48,687 bases of DNA from an uncultured Mediterraneibacter sp. (GTDB lineage Bacteria; Bacillota; Clostridia; Lachnospirales; Lachnospiraceae): positions 1-48,687 of the forward strand of contig NZ_CAKRDI010000023.1 in assembly GCF_934309415.1 (NCBI RefSeq), read 5' to 3'. Numbering within the stretch: position 1 is the first letter of the stretch; every line of letters begins with the position of its first letter. The notes under the pieces were generated by a model. It was not told the DNA's origin. It saw nothing but the letters and a program-made list of their open reading frames with translations, and did not search any database. Below are positions 33,578 to 41,783 of the stretch, in pieces. Both the position numbers and the translations under genes were made by a program.

Positions 33578-33663
33578 CGTGTCTGAAAAATCATTCCTGC
33601 AATCTGTATGCTCCATAAATTGTGACATACATCTTGCAGAAAGCATTTTCAGAACGTGTTCTA
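33578..33663 (-). repeat. Family B palindromic repeat, copy 2
   Basis: About 86 bp starting just after the YitT stop, related in inverse orientation to 9774-9860. Terminal arms GTGTCTGAAAAATCATTCC and AAGCATTTTCAGAACGTG are imperfect inverted repeats, and TGACATACATCTTGC is shared. It is a likely small non-autonomous element or transcript-end hairpin. Confidence 0.65.
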
Positions 33664-33703
33664 AAGAGAAAATAACAGGTATGGAAGAGAGTAGAATAAG
33701 ATT

Positions 33704-34594
33704 ATGAAAAAAATATATAATATTATGCCGATTATTTCCGGGATCTGTTTTGGATCAGCCGGAATTTTTGTGCGTGAATTAAGTGAAAATATGAACAGTA
33801 CATCGATCATTTCATCCCGAGTGATCGTTGCGGTTCTTCTTCTTGGAGCATGGATCGCAGTCTGTCATCCGGAGTATTTCAAAATAAAATTAAAAGATCT
33901 CTGGATCTTTGTAGGGGCTGGAGTTCTTGGAACATTAGGACTGAATACGTGTTATAATTTTTCAATCAATGAATTGTCACTTTCTCTGTCGGCAGTATTG
34001 ATTGCATTGGCTCCAATCTTTGTGATCATTTTTGCGTTTTTTCTGTTTCATGAAGCTATTACTGCCAGAAAGGTGATCAGTATTATTCTTGCGCTTGCCG
34101 GATGTGTTCTGACCAGTGGGATTTTTGAGAATAACGCAAGTATGCATTGGACATGGATCGGTATTTTAGTAGGCGGTGCAGGAGCTGTTTTTTATGCGCT
34201 GTATAGTGTGTTCTCTAAAGTGGGAATGAAGCATGGATATCCGGCGCTTACAATTACATTTTACAGTATGGTGGCAATTGCGGTTGTACTGCTTCCATTT
34301 ACTCAATGGGAACATATTACTCATTACATTGCGGCAAATCCTGTGAGAAATGCTCCGTTTATGGTAATGCATTCTTTGTGTACTGCGGTGTGTCCGTATG
34401 CATTTTATACAGTAGCGCTGGATCACATGGATGCAGGAAAAGCATCAATCCTCTGTTCCTGTGAGCCTGTTGCGGCGATGGTTTTTGGAATTTTCTTCTT
34501 TGGAGAGATCCCGACGGTGCTTTCGGTTGCAGGGCTTTTGATCGTGCTGGTTGCACTTGCCATGCTTGTGCTTCCGGACAGAAAAGAAGTTTAA
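33704..34594 (+). CDS. EamA/DMT-family transporter
   Basis: The 296-residue protein has ten hydrophobic segments and two EamA repeats (ISGICFGSAGIFVRELSEN; the second from ASMHWTWIGILVGGAGAV). It has conserved end motifs: ALDHMDAGKASILCSCEPVA and FGEIPTVLSVAGLLIVL. Drug/metabolite exporters of this type usually move amino acids, nucleosides or metabolites outward. The ribosome site is weak. No partner gene is adjacent. Confidence 0.9.
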   Translation: MKKIYNIMPIISGICFGSAGIFVRELSENMNSTSIISSRVIVAVLLLGAWIAVCHPEYFKIKLKDLWIFVGAGVLGTLGLNTCYNFSINELSLSLSAVLIALAPIFVIIFAFFLFHEAITARKVISIILALAGCVLTSGIFENNASMHWTWIGILVGGAGAVFYALYSVFSKVGMKHGYPALTITFYSMVAIAVVLLPFTQWEHITHYIAANPVRNAPFMVMHSLCTAVCPYAFYTVALDHMDAGKASILCSCEPVAAMVFGIFFFGEIPTVLSVAGLLIVLVALAMLVLPDRKEV

Positions 34595-34675
34595 TATAGA
34601 CTTTGTCTGAAAAAGAATAGATTTGCATAGAAAGTCAGTATTTCCTGTGAATCAGAAAACACTGCTTAGCATAGA

Positions 34676-34744
34676 AAAGAGAATACAGTTATACAGTATG
34701 CCTTAAAAAGTATTTCTGCAATAAGTAATCACTGTATTCTCTTT
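34676..34744 (+). terminator. Long-loop terminator hairpin
   Basis: AAAGAGAATACAGT (34676-34689) pairs with ACTGTATTCTCTTT (34731-34744) across about 41 bases, ending in TTT. It is about 80 bp after the transporter gene and convergent with the SufB-like gene, so it may work in both directions. Confidence 0.6.
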
Positions 34745-34755
34745 CGTAATTCTGT

Positions 34756-34851
34756 GTTACTGTTCAGACCATAGCTAATAACTGTGCTGATTAACTGTGA
34801 GGATACACGTTTTGGCCTGAATGTATCTCGTCCATCGTTGCAGACAATTCT
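34756..34851 (+). mobile_element. Truncated long-form mini-element, family A
   Basis: It starts GTTACTGTTCAGACC and follows the long form through ACACGTTTTGGCCTGAATG and ATCTCGTCCATCG. It is lost after about 96 bp, without the right 33-bp unit and without a recognisable duplication. It lies 17 bp from the end of the SufB-like gene. Confidence 0.75.
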
Positions 34852-34868
34852 GTAGTGTGTTTGAAAAT

Positions 34869-35792
34869 TTAACTCAGGAAATTCTCGATAATGACATTTT
34901 CAGCTTCAGCCTCGGTCATTCCCAGGGTTCGTAATTTCAGTAACTGTTCGTCATTGATTCTTCCGATCGCTGCTTCGTGAATAATTGCAGCATCCACATG
35001 TCTGGCCTGGATTTCTGGAATGGAGCCGACCTGTGCATGATCCATAATAATGGAATCACACTGAATGTGAGCATGGCATTTATTGGTTCCGACAGCCTTT
35101 GGATGGAATACCTGTGAGGAATTTCCTTTTCCTACGGAACGGGAAACAATCTGAGCAGAAGAATCGGTTCCGTTCAGGTAGACTTCGATGTTGGATTCAG
35201 CCTGCTGATCACCATCTGTCATCAGTCGTTCAATGACAAATAATTTTGCATTCGCTTCCATTGTAACATTCGTATTACGAATTGTAGAATCTACACCTTT
35301 GATCTGTGCTGTATCCAGAGTGAATACAGAATTTTCACCGATTTCAATATTAGTAACAGGATTCAGTACACGTTTTCCGGTTACGTTTCCTTCTCCATAA
35401 TGCTTTTCTTCATAGCGGACATTGGCGTTTTTGCCAACGTGGAATGTATGGATTCCGTCATGGCGGCTTTCGTTACAGCCACTGTTATGAATACCGCATC
35501 CGGCAACGATTGTGACATCGGCACCATCCGCTACATAAAAATCATTGTAGACCAGATCGGTCATTCCGGATACACTGACGACAACAGGGATAAATACCTT
35601 TTCTCCCTGAGTATCTCCGTCAATCAGAATATCAATTCCTGGCTTGTCCTCTTTTTTACGAATTTTGATGTGTTCGCTGTCTCCGTGACAGAGTGCAATT
35701 CCGTTCTGACGAAGATTGTAGGCTCCTTTTTGGGCAAAATCTTCACTGATCTGATCTAATACGCCCTGTGTTGTCTCATCTACTTTTACCAT
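34869..35792 (-). CDS. SufB/SufD-like Fe-S assembly scaffold of a minimal system
   Basis: The 307-residue protein is a short SufBD homologue of beta-helix type. It contains GCGIHNSGCNESRHDGIHTF, EKHYGEG, SRSVGKGNSSQVFHPKAVG, KCHAHIQCDSIIMDHAQVGS in part and HEAAIGRINDEQLLKLRTLG. It is much shorter than classical SufB (about 470). The second of two close ATGs (35792) has correct spacing from AAAGGAGGAGA. It overlaps the SufC stop by one base (TGATG). With no sufD, sufS or sufU nearby, this fits the two-gene SUF-like minimal system (SmsCB) described for anaerobes. Confidence 0.88.
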   Translation of the reverse strand: MVKVDETTQGVLDQISEDFAQKGAYNLRQNGIALCHGDSEHIKIRKKEDKPGIDILIDGDTQGEKVFIPVVVSVSGMTDLVYNDFYVADGADVTIVAGCGIHNSGCNESRHDGIHTFHVGKNANVRYEEKHYGEGNVTGKRVLNPVTNIEIGENSVFTLDTAQIKGVDSTIRNTNVTMEANAKLFVIERLMTDGDQQAESNIEVYLNGTDSSAQIVSRSVGKGNSSQVFHPKAVGTNKCHAHIQCDSIIMDHAQVGSIPEIQARHVDAAIIHEAAIGRINDEQLLKLRTLGMTEAEAENVIIENFLS

Positions 35793-36529
35793 CAACATTC
35801 TCCTCCTTTTGCTCCAGTCACACATTTCTGACATTTTTCCTGCTGAAACAAAGTTGAGAGAACTTCGTCTCTTGTACCATAATTTTTCACTTTTCCCTCT
35901 TCAATTACCATGATCTTATCTGCCATCTGGATAATTCTTTCCTGATGGGAAATCAGGATCAGTCCTTCTTTTTTCTCGCGGTGGATTTCTTCAAAACGTT
36001 TGATCAGCATAGAAAAACTCCAAAGGTCAATTCCGGCTTCCGGTTCGTCAAAAATACTGATTTTATGTGGCTTTGCAAGAACGGTTGCAATTTCCAGGCG
36101 CTTCATTTCTCCGCCTGAAAGTGTTCCGTCCATCTGGCGGTTCAGATAATCTTCAGAGCAGAGTCCTACAGAGGAAAGAAGCTGACAGCTTTCTTTGTCT
36201 GTCAGAGATCTTCCGGCTGCAAGAGAAAGCATTCTTGCAACAGTCATTCCTTTAAAACGCGGTGGCTGCTGGAATGCGTAGCCAATACCTGCATTAGCGC
36301 GATGATCTATATCATAGGAAGATATATTTTCATCATCCAGAAAGATTTCACCACTGTTGGCTTTTTCAATTCCTGCCAGAACCTTTGCAAGGGTGGATTT
36401 ACCACCGCCATTTGGTCCGGTAATTACCAGCATTTCTCCATCTGCTACCTGAAAACTGATATGATTTACAAGGCAGCGTTTCCTGCCTTCTTCATTTACT
36501 TCAAATGTAAGATTATTTACTTTGAGCAT
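35792..36529 (-). CDS. sufC: SufC-like ATPase of the minimal Fe-S system
   Basis: The 245-residue ABC ATPase has Walker A GPNGGGKSTL at about residues 37-46. It has a Q-loop in YAFQQPPRFKGMT, the signature LSGGEMKRLEIATVL, Walker B ISIFDEPEAGID and an H-loop LILISHQE. All are typical of SufC. AGAGGTGAAAAC sets the start at 36529, and upstream in-frame codons lack a site. It is the first gene of a two-gene operon and powers cluster assembly on the downstream SufB-like scaffold. The product would feed Fe-S enzymes such as the molybdenum hydroxylase and polyferredoxin nearby. Confidence 0.93.
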   Translation of the reverse strand: MLKVNNLTFEVNEEGRKRCLVNHISFQVADGEMLVITGPNGGGKSTLAKVLAGIEKANSGEIFLDDENISSYDIDHRANAGIGYAFQQPPRFKGMTVARMLSLAAGRSLTDKESCQLLSSVGLCSEDYLNRQMDGTLSGGEMKRLEIATVLAKPHKISIFDEPEAGIDLWSFSMLIKRFEEIHREKKEGLILISHQERIIQMADKIMVIEEGKVKNYGTRDEVLSTLFQQEKCQKCVTGAKGGEC

Positions 36530-36636
36530 GTTTTCACCTCTTCTGTATTGTATAGTATCCCTATTGGAAATGTACCCCATTCTGACTGATCTGTCAATAT
36601 TTAACGTATTTTGGTATTAGATTTTGTGCAAATTCT

Positions 36637-36779
36637 GTTACTGTTCAGACCATAGCTAATCACTTTGCTGATTAGCTATGAGGATGCACGTTTTGGCCTG
36701 AATGCATCTCGCCCATCGTCGCAGACGATTCTGAATGGCGAGATGCGTTACTGTTTGCAGCTATGCTGTGAACAGTAAC
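36637..36779 (+). mobile_element. Long-form mini-element, family A, best-preserved copy
   Basis: 143 bp, from GTTACTGTTCAGACC to GTGAACAGTAAC, with a perfect 8-bp duplication CAAATTCT (36629-36636 and 36780-36787). Hairpins: CATAGCTAATCA/TGATTAGCTATG (12 of 12 pairs), GCATCTCGCC/GGCGAGATGC enclosing TCGTC/GACGA, and the terminal 33-bp palindrome 36747-36779. It lies in the spacer between divergent sufC and the ketopantoate reductase gene. Confidence 0.92.
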
Positions 36780-36837
36780 CAAATTCTGTTACTGCTCAGA
36801 ATTCTGTTAAATAAAATAGATCTGCACAAATAGTTAA

Positions 36838-36866
36838 TTGAGATAAAAAAGAAGGAGAGGTATAAT
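36838..36866 (+). promoter_or_regulatory. Promoter of the ketopantoate reductase gene
   Basis: TTGAGA (36838-36843), 17 bases, TATAAT (36861-36866), 42 bp before the start codon. Confidence 0.75.
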
Positions 36867-36907
36867 AAAAACTGATCTTAAACAAGCTATAAGACGGAGG
36901 ACAAACG

Positions 36908-37867
36908 ATGAAGATAAAGACAGTAGCAGTTCTGGGGGCAGGAGCCGTAGGCTCTTATGTAATCTGGGGACTTTCTAAACGAAATGATATCAAGCTGGGA
37001 GTAATAGCAGAGGGAGCACGCGCGGAACGCCTGAAGAAGGAAGGATGCAGGATCAATGACGTGGTCTATCGACCGGAAATATGGTCTCCGCAGGAGGCAC
37101 ATGGTGTGGATTTTATGATTGTTTCTTTGAAGTATGGTGCACTGGAAGGAGCATTGGACGGAATCAAAGAAGCTGTGGGCGAGAATACAATCGTCATGAG
37201 TCTGATGAATGGAGTGGACAGTGAAGAAATTATTGCAGATAAAATAGGAAAGAAGCATCTTCTTCCGGCAATCATCAAAGTTGCATCGCATAAAGAAAAA
37301 GGTGGATATTACTTTGATCCGGAGACAACGATTGGAATTATTTTCGGAGAACCTGCTGCTCCGTATCACAGTGAACGTGTACAGGCCGTGGAAGAAATAT
37401 TCGCTGACACCGGATTGGACTATCGTTCTACAGAATATATTATGGAAGAAATGTGGTGTAAATTCCGACTGAATGTATGTAACAATCTGCCACAGGCGAT
37501 TTTGGGAGCAGGTGTGGGATGTTATCGTGACAGTGTACATATGAAAGCGATCAATGATGGCCTGAAACAGGAACTGGAGGCAATTGCACAGGCAAAAGGA
37601 ATTGATATGAGCAAGGCAGATGCATCTTCGGGGCATGGAAGTGCAGTACCGCCGTCAGCGCGTTATTCCACATTGCAGGATATAGATGCAGGACGACATA
37701 CAGAGATTGATATGTTCTCCGGTACACTGATCCGTATGGGAAAAGAGCTGGGAATACCGACGCCGTATAATGAGTACACCTATCACATGATTAAAGCGTT
37801 GGAAGAAAAGAATGACGGAAAATTCGATTATGAACATAAAAAGGAAACAATGACTTGTTCTGTCTAA
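36908..37867 (+). CDS. Ketopantoate reductase family (PanE/ApbA)
   Basis: The 319-residue NADP-binding protein has VAVLGAGAVGSYVIWGLSK at the N-terminus. It has MSLMNGVDSEEII (nucleotide domain end), the catalytic-lysine region MWCKFRLNVCNNLPQ and the ERYSTLQD-like ARYSTLQDIDAGRHTEIDMFSG motif. It should reduce 2-dehydropantoate to pantoate for coenzyme A. Paralogues acting on other 2-ketoacids exist, and no pan genes are adjacent. GACGGAGGAC precedes ATG 36908. Confidence 0.88.
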   Translation: MKIKTVAVLGAGAVGSYVIWGLSKRNDIKLGVIAEGARAERLKKEGCRINDVVYRPEIWSPQEAHGVDFMIVSLKYGALEGALDGIKEAVGENTIVMSLMNGVDSEEIIADKIGKKHLLPAIIKVASHKEKGGYYFDPETTIGIIFGEPAAPYHSERVQAVEEIFADTGLDYRSTEYIMEEMWCKFRLNVCNNLPQAILGAGVGCYRDSVHMKAINDGLKQELEAIAQAKGIDMSKADASSGHGSAVPPSARYSTLQDIDAGRHTEIDMFSGTLIRMGKELGIPTPYNEYTYHMIKALEEKNDGKFDYEHKKETMTCSV

Positions 37868-37973
37868 AAGATTCAGAAAAGAGTCATTTCTTTCATTTAC
37901 AAGTTACCTCATAAAACGCTATAATAGAATTATCTTTACAAAAAAGAAGTACTATGAGATACAGTAAGCTGAG

Positions 37974-38007
37974 GTATACTGTTTACGGGTAACCTGTAAA
38001 CAGTAAC
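37974..38007 (+). mobile_element. Degenerate short-form mini-element, family A
   Basis: 34 bp ending in CTGTAAACAGTAAC, with inner stem CGGGT/ACCTG (one wobble) and an altered left tip (GTATACTG). No flanking duplication remains. Confidence 0.65.
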
Positions 38008-38062
38008 TGAACAGTATCAGTTAAAGAACCGACCTGTCTGTTTTATCACAGAGGACAGTTTC

Positions 38063-38219
38063 ATTTATTTATATAATATTTTTGAACCGTTTACCCGACA
38101 GGAAGATTCTGTGACCAACCGGGTGCAGGGAACAGGACTTGGAATGGCGATCACAAAAAATGATGTGAGAAGAACAGATAAAAAAAGAACTTCATCATTC
38201 ATAGATTTAAAAGAATAGA
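38063..38219 (+). pseudogene. Sensor histidine kinase remnant (C-terminal ATPase motif)
   Basis: One frame reads NIFEPFTRQEDSVTNRVQG then TGLGMAITKN. This is the F-box and G2 box of HATPase_c histidine kinases, immediately before their C-terminus. Upstream there is no kinase body. After TKN the frame diverges to an unrelated tail ending at TAG 38219. It is a decayed fragment of a two-component system. Confidence 0.7.
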
Positions 38220-38268
38220 ATGAGTAGTTTTGCAAAGAATGAAATATATAAATCAAGGAGAAGATGAT

Positions 38269-38526
38269 ATGAACGAATTATACGAAGCAATCGAAGCAAA
38301 GATCAAATCTTCCGGTTATCCGAGAACAATTTCCGGAGCGGACGTGTACAATGATATCTGTGATCAGATTGATGGAAAAGAAAATGGAGAATATATTCTG
38401 TTATCAAAATTTGATGAGGATGTAGTGTTTGAATATCACATTTCCATTCGAGATGAAGATTTCAATCTGGGAATCCTGAAGATGAAGACGCCGGAAGGTG
38501 AATTTGAAGTGGATTTTGATGCTTAA
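38269..38526 (+). CDS. Small acidic hypothetical protein
   Basis: The 85-residue protein starts at ATG 38269 behind AAGGAGAAG. It is strongly acidic, predicted helix at the start (MNELYEAIEAKIKSSGYP) and beta strands later (EYILLSKFDEDVVFEYHI), and is a single soluble domain. I do not recognise the family. It has its own terminator at 38589 and no operon partners. Confidence 0.65.
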   Translation: MNELYEAIEAKIKSSGYPRTISGADVYNDICDQIDGKENGEYILLSKFDEDVVFEYHISIRDEDFNLGILKMKTPEGEFEVDFDA

Positions 38527-38588
38527 GTGAGAAATTTAACGAATAAAAAAGGATTAATTGATACATACTGAAAGAGAAAAGAAAAGTT

Positions 38589-38625
38589 CCTGTTTGCTGT
38601 AGATACAGTAAGCAGGGATTTTTTA
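38589..38625 (+). terminator. Intrinsic terminator
   Basis: CCTGTTTGCTG pairs (two G-T wobbles) with CAGTAAGCAGG, followed by GATTTTTTATAT, about 60 bp after the small acidic gene. Confidence 0.8.
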
Positions 38626-38662
38626 TATATTAGGAAAGAGGATGCGCACTGCGGTGTGCGTG
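38621..38662 (+). repeat. Family C repeat, shortened copy
   Basis: TTTTATATATTAGGAAAG followed by AGGATGCGCACTGCGGTGTG matches one arm of the AT-rich palindrome and the first GC-rich block at 30822-30900, with the intervening part missing. Confidence 0.55.
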
Positions 38663-38751
38663 AAGCATTTAATAACCCTCCCGGGATATTGGGAGAAAGG
38701 AAAATAATCTATTCCCCTTAAAAGAGGAGCAGTGGGTTAGAGGTGTATTGT

Positions 38752-38991
38752 ATGAAAGAAAAATCAAAAAGAGATGAAATGGAGAAATGTCAGAGAGAAC
38801 TGGATAATCAGAGAAAAATTGATTCTTTCGATTATCTGGCGAATGCAGCGTCAAATCATGACTGTACAGGGCTGATCCCGTCAGCGCCGATGAATGATGC
38901 TGAGCTGGAATCTTATAATGCAATCTACCAGTACGAACCACCGGAGGTGAAACCAGGATGGAAGAGCAGTAAAAATAGTGATTGTAAATGA
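38752..38991 (+). CDS. Small hypothetical protein
   Basis: The 79-residue soluble protein starts at ATG 38752, 6 bp after AGAGGTG. The N-terminal 30 residues are charged and probably helical (KEKSKRDEMEKCQRELDNQR). The middle holds FDYLANAASNHDCTGLIPSAP and the end YQYEPPEVKPGWK. I recall similar short proteins as common unnamed genes in Lachnospiraceae. No function can be assigned. It precedes the molybdenum hydroxylase gene by about 200 bp and may be independent. Confidence 0.6.
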   Translation: MKEKSKRDEMEKCQRELDNQRKIDSFDYLANAASNHDCTGLIPSAPMNDAELESYNAIYQYEPPEVKPGWKSSKNSDCK

Positions 38992-39199
38992 GAACGAATC
39001 CTAACAAAACAGCATTTTTTAAAATACCTTAAAAATTTTTAGGAAACAAAAATATTTTTTAGAAATCTGTTCCATTATTGTGAAAAATGTGTTAATATAA
39101 GGTGTAAGATATCGGCATATTGGTAAAAATAAATAATTACCAGTGAAAAACAAAGAAAATGTTTTAGAAAGTATGTTGAATAAGAAAGGAGAGTCCAAT

Positions 39200-41782
39200 A
39201 TGGCAACATTTATGGTCAATGGACAAGAAGTTCATCCGGAGAAGAATCAGAAACTTCTGAGATTTCTCCGTGATGAGCTGCACCTTACTTCTGTGAAAGA
39301 CGGATGTAGCGAGGGAGCCTGTGGAGCCTGTACAGTTATCATTGATGGAATGACCTGTAAGGCATGTGTTCCGGATACGAATTCACTGGAAGGCAAGAGT
39401 GTAGTCACAGTAGAAGGCCTGTCAGAATGGGAAGAGAAGGTTTATACATATGCATACGGAAAAGCAGGAGCTGTACAGTGCGGATTCTGTATTCCGGGAA
39501 TGGTAATGTGTACCAAAGCATTACTTGATCAGAATCTGGAACCTACAGATGATGAGATTAAGTATGCACTCAGAAACAATTACTGTCGTTGTACAGGTTA
39601 TGTAAAGATTATGGCTGCAGTACGTCTGGCTGCAAAGATTCTGAGAGAAGGAGTGCTTCCGGATGACGGCGAGGCAGAGTGGACACTGGGGTCCAGCGTA
39701 TCTCGTGTAGACGTAGAAGAAAAAGTGCTCGGAACAGGAAAATATCCGGACGATTTCTACTTGGATGGAATGCTGTATGGGGCAGCACTCAGAAGTAAGT
39801 ATCCTCGTGCAAGAGTACTGGCAATTGATACAGAGGCTGCAAAAGCACTTCCGGGAGTAGAGGCAGTTGTTACTGCAGAGGATATTCCGGGAGAGAATAA
39901 GATCGGACATCTGAAACATGATCAGTATACACTGATTCCGGTTGGGGGACTGACTCATTATCTTGGAGATGCAATCGCACTTGTTGCTGCAAAAGACAGA
40001 GAGACTGCAGAGAAAGCCAAGAAGCTGATCAAAGTTCAGTATGAAGAACTTCCACTTGTACATACCATTGAAGAAGCCGCAAAAGAAGATGCACCGAGAG
40101 TGTTTGATGAAGAAGAGAATAATATCTGTGCATATAAACATATCAGCAGAGGAAATGCAGATGAAGCAATCAAGAATTCCAAGCATGTGATCTCACATCA
40201 TTTTGAGACACCTTGGACAGAACATGCATTCCTGGAGCCGGAGTGTGCAGTTTCTTTCTATGATGAAGACGGAGATATTTTTGTTTATTCTACAGACCAG
40301 TCTGCACATCAGACACTGCATGAATGTACTTTACTTCTTGGAACAGATAAAGTGAAAGTACAGAATGCGCTGGTAGGAGGCGGATTTGGCGGAAAAGAAG
40401 ATATGACAGTACAGCATTTGGGGGCATTGCTGACATATATTACAAAGAAACCGGTAAAGATGAAGCTTTCCAGAGCTGAATCTTTGCTTGTACATCCGAA
40501 ACGTCATCCATTCTATATGGATATGACAATGGGATGTGACGAGAACGGTAATATTATGGGTGTAAAAGCCAAAGTTGCATCTGACACAGGAGCTTTTGCA
40601 TCTCTGGGAGGTCCGGTACTGGAGCGTGCATGTACTCATGCAGCAGGACCGTATCATTATGAAAACTTTGAAATCGAAGGAACAGCATATTATACAAATA
40701 ATCCGCCGGCAGGAGCATTCCGTGGATTTGGTGTAACACAGACCTGCTTTGCGACAGAGACATTGTTGAATATGATGGCAGACAAAGTAGGAATCACACC
40801 GTGGGAGATCCGCTACAGAAATGCCATCCGTCCGGGAGAAGTTCTTCCGAATGGTCAGATCGTAGATGAGTCTACAGGTCTTGTGGAGACGCTGGAAGCT
40901 GTAAAAGAAGATTATGATGCAGCAATGGCAGAAGGTAAAGCAGTTGGAATCGGCTGCGCTATGAAGAATGCGGGAGTTGGAGTAGGTATCCCGGATACTG
41001 GCCGTGTGAAACTGATCGTCGGTGAAGATGAAAAATTACATATTTTCTCAGGTGCTTCCTGTATCGGCCAGGGACTTGGAACTGTTCTTGTGCAGATGAT
41101 TGTTACAAATACAGACCTCAAGAGAGAGGATATCGTGTATGAGAGAAGTAATACATGGGTATCACCTGACTCAGGAACAACTTCCGGTTCCAGACAGACA
41201 CTGGTTACAGGAGAAGCCTGTCGAAGAGCCTGTGAGAAATTTATGGAAGCCAGAAAAGAAGGCAAAGAGCTGAAAGATATGATCGGTGAGGTATATTATG
41301 GCGAATATCTTGCGAAGACAGATCCGCTGGGAGCAGATGTACCGAACCCGGTATCTCACGTTGCCTATGGTTATGCAACTCAAGTATGTATTCTGAACAA
41401 GAAGACTGGAAAACTGGAAGAGATGATTGCAGCACACGATGTTGGTAAAGCTGTAAATCCACTGTCCTGTGAAGGTCAGATTGAAGGCGGAGTAGTTATG
41501 TCTATGGGATATGCTTTGAGAGAGCAGTATCCGATCGATGAGAACTGCAAACCGATTGAAAAATATGGTTCACTTGGTCTGTTCCGTTCTCATGAGATTC
41601 CGAAGATCAAAGCAATCGTAATCGATAAGCCAGGTTTGAATGTGGCATGTGGAGCCATCGGTATCGGAGAGATCACATCTATTCCGACTGCACCGGCAAT
41701 CGCAGATGCATATTTCAGACAGGATGGAATCCGCAGATACAGTCTGCCGCTGAGTGATACACCATATGAAAGGAAGGGTTGA
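39200..41782 (+). CDS. Molybdenum hydroxylase, Se-dependent xanthine dehydrogenase type
   Basis: The 860-residue fused enzyme has an N-terminal plant-type [2Fe-2S] domain (CSEGACGACTV near residue 36) and a second [2Fe-2S] domain (QCGFCIPGMVM, NYCRCTGYVKIM). The molybdopterin domains run from about residue 175 to the end (GGGFGGKEDMTVQH, GAFRGFGVTQ, GTTSGSRQTL, and GAIGIGEITSIPTAPA with the catalytic glutamate). There is no FAD domain, as in D. gigas aldehyde oxidoreductase. The fusion matches the Se_dep_XDH family. Classical partner genes (ssnA, ygfK) are not in the window. GAAAGGAGAG sets ATG 39200. Electrons probably pass to the ferredoxin 2 bp downstream. Confidence 0.88.
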   Translation: MATFMVNGQEVHPEKNQKLLRFLRDELHLTSVKDGCSEGACGACTVIIDGMTCKACVPDTNSLEGKSVVTVEGLSEWEEKVYTYAYGKAGAVQCGFCIPGMVMCTKALLDQNLEPTDDEIKYALRNNYCRCTGYVKIMAAVRLAAKILREGVLPDDGEAEWTLGSSVSRVDVEEKVLGTGKYPDDFYLDGMLYGAALRSKYPRARVLAIDTEAAKALPGVEAVVTAEDIPGENKIGHLKHDQYTLIPVGGLTHYLGDAIALVAAKDRETAEKAKKLIKVQYEELPLVHTIEEAAKEDAPRVFDEEENNICAYKHISRGNADEAIKNSKHVISHHFETPWTEHAFLEPECAVSFYDEDGDIFVYSTDQSAHQTLHECTLLLGTDKVKVQNALVGGGFGGKEDMTVQHLGALLTYITKKPVKMKLSRAESLLVHPKRHPFYMDMTMGCDENGNIMGVKAKVASDTGAFASLGGPVLERACTHAAGPYHYENFEIEGTAYYTNNPPAGAFRGFGVTQTCFATETLLNMMADKVGITPWEIRYRNAIRPGEVLPNGQIVDESTGLVETLEAVKEDYDAAMAEGKAVGIGCAMKNAGVGVGIPDTGRVKLIVGEDEKLHIFSGASCIGQGLGTVLVQMIVTNTDLKREDIVYERSNTWVSPDSGTTSGSRQTLVTGEACRRACEKFMEARKEGKELKDMIGEVYYGEYLAKTDPLGADVPNPVSHVAYGYATQVCILNKKTGKLEEMIAAHDVGKAVNPLSCEGQIEGGVVMSMGYALREQYPIDENCKPIEKYGSLGLFRSHEIPKIKAIVIDKPGLNVACGAIGIGEITSIPTAPAIADAYFRQDGIRRYSLPLSDTPYERKG

Positions 41783-41783
41783 T

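Noticed and set aside
36788..36815. Another family A end (GTTACTGCTCAG)
   Set aside because: Only about 12 bases match next to a complete copy; too short to call.
39521..40186. Long minus-strand open frame inside the molybdenum hydroxylase gene
   Set aside because: Antisense shadow of a strongly conserved gene, rich in C, S and F, with no ribosome site.
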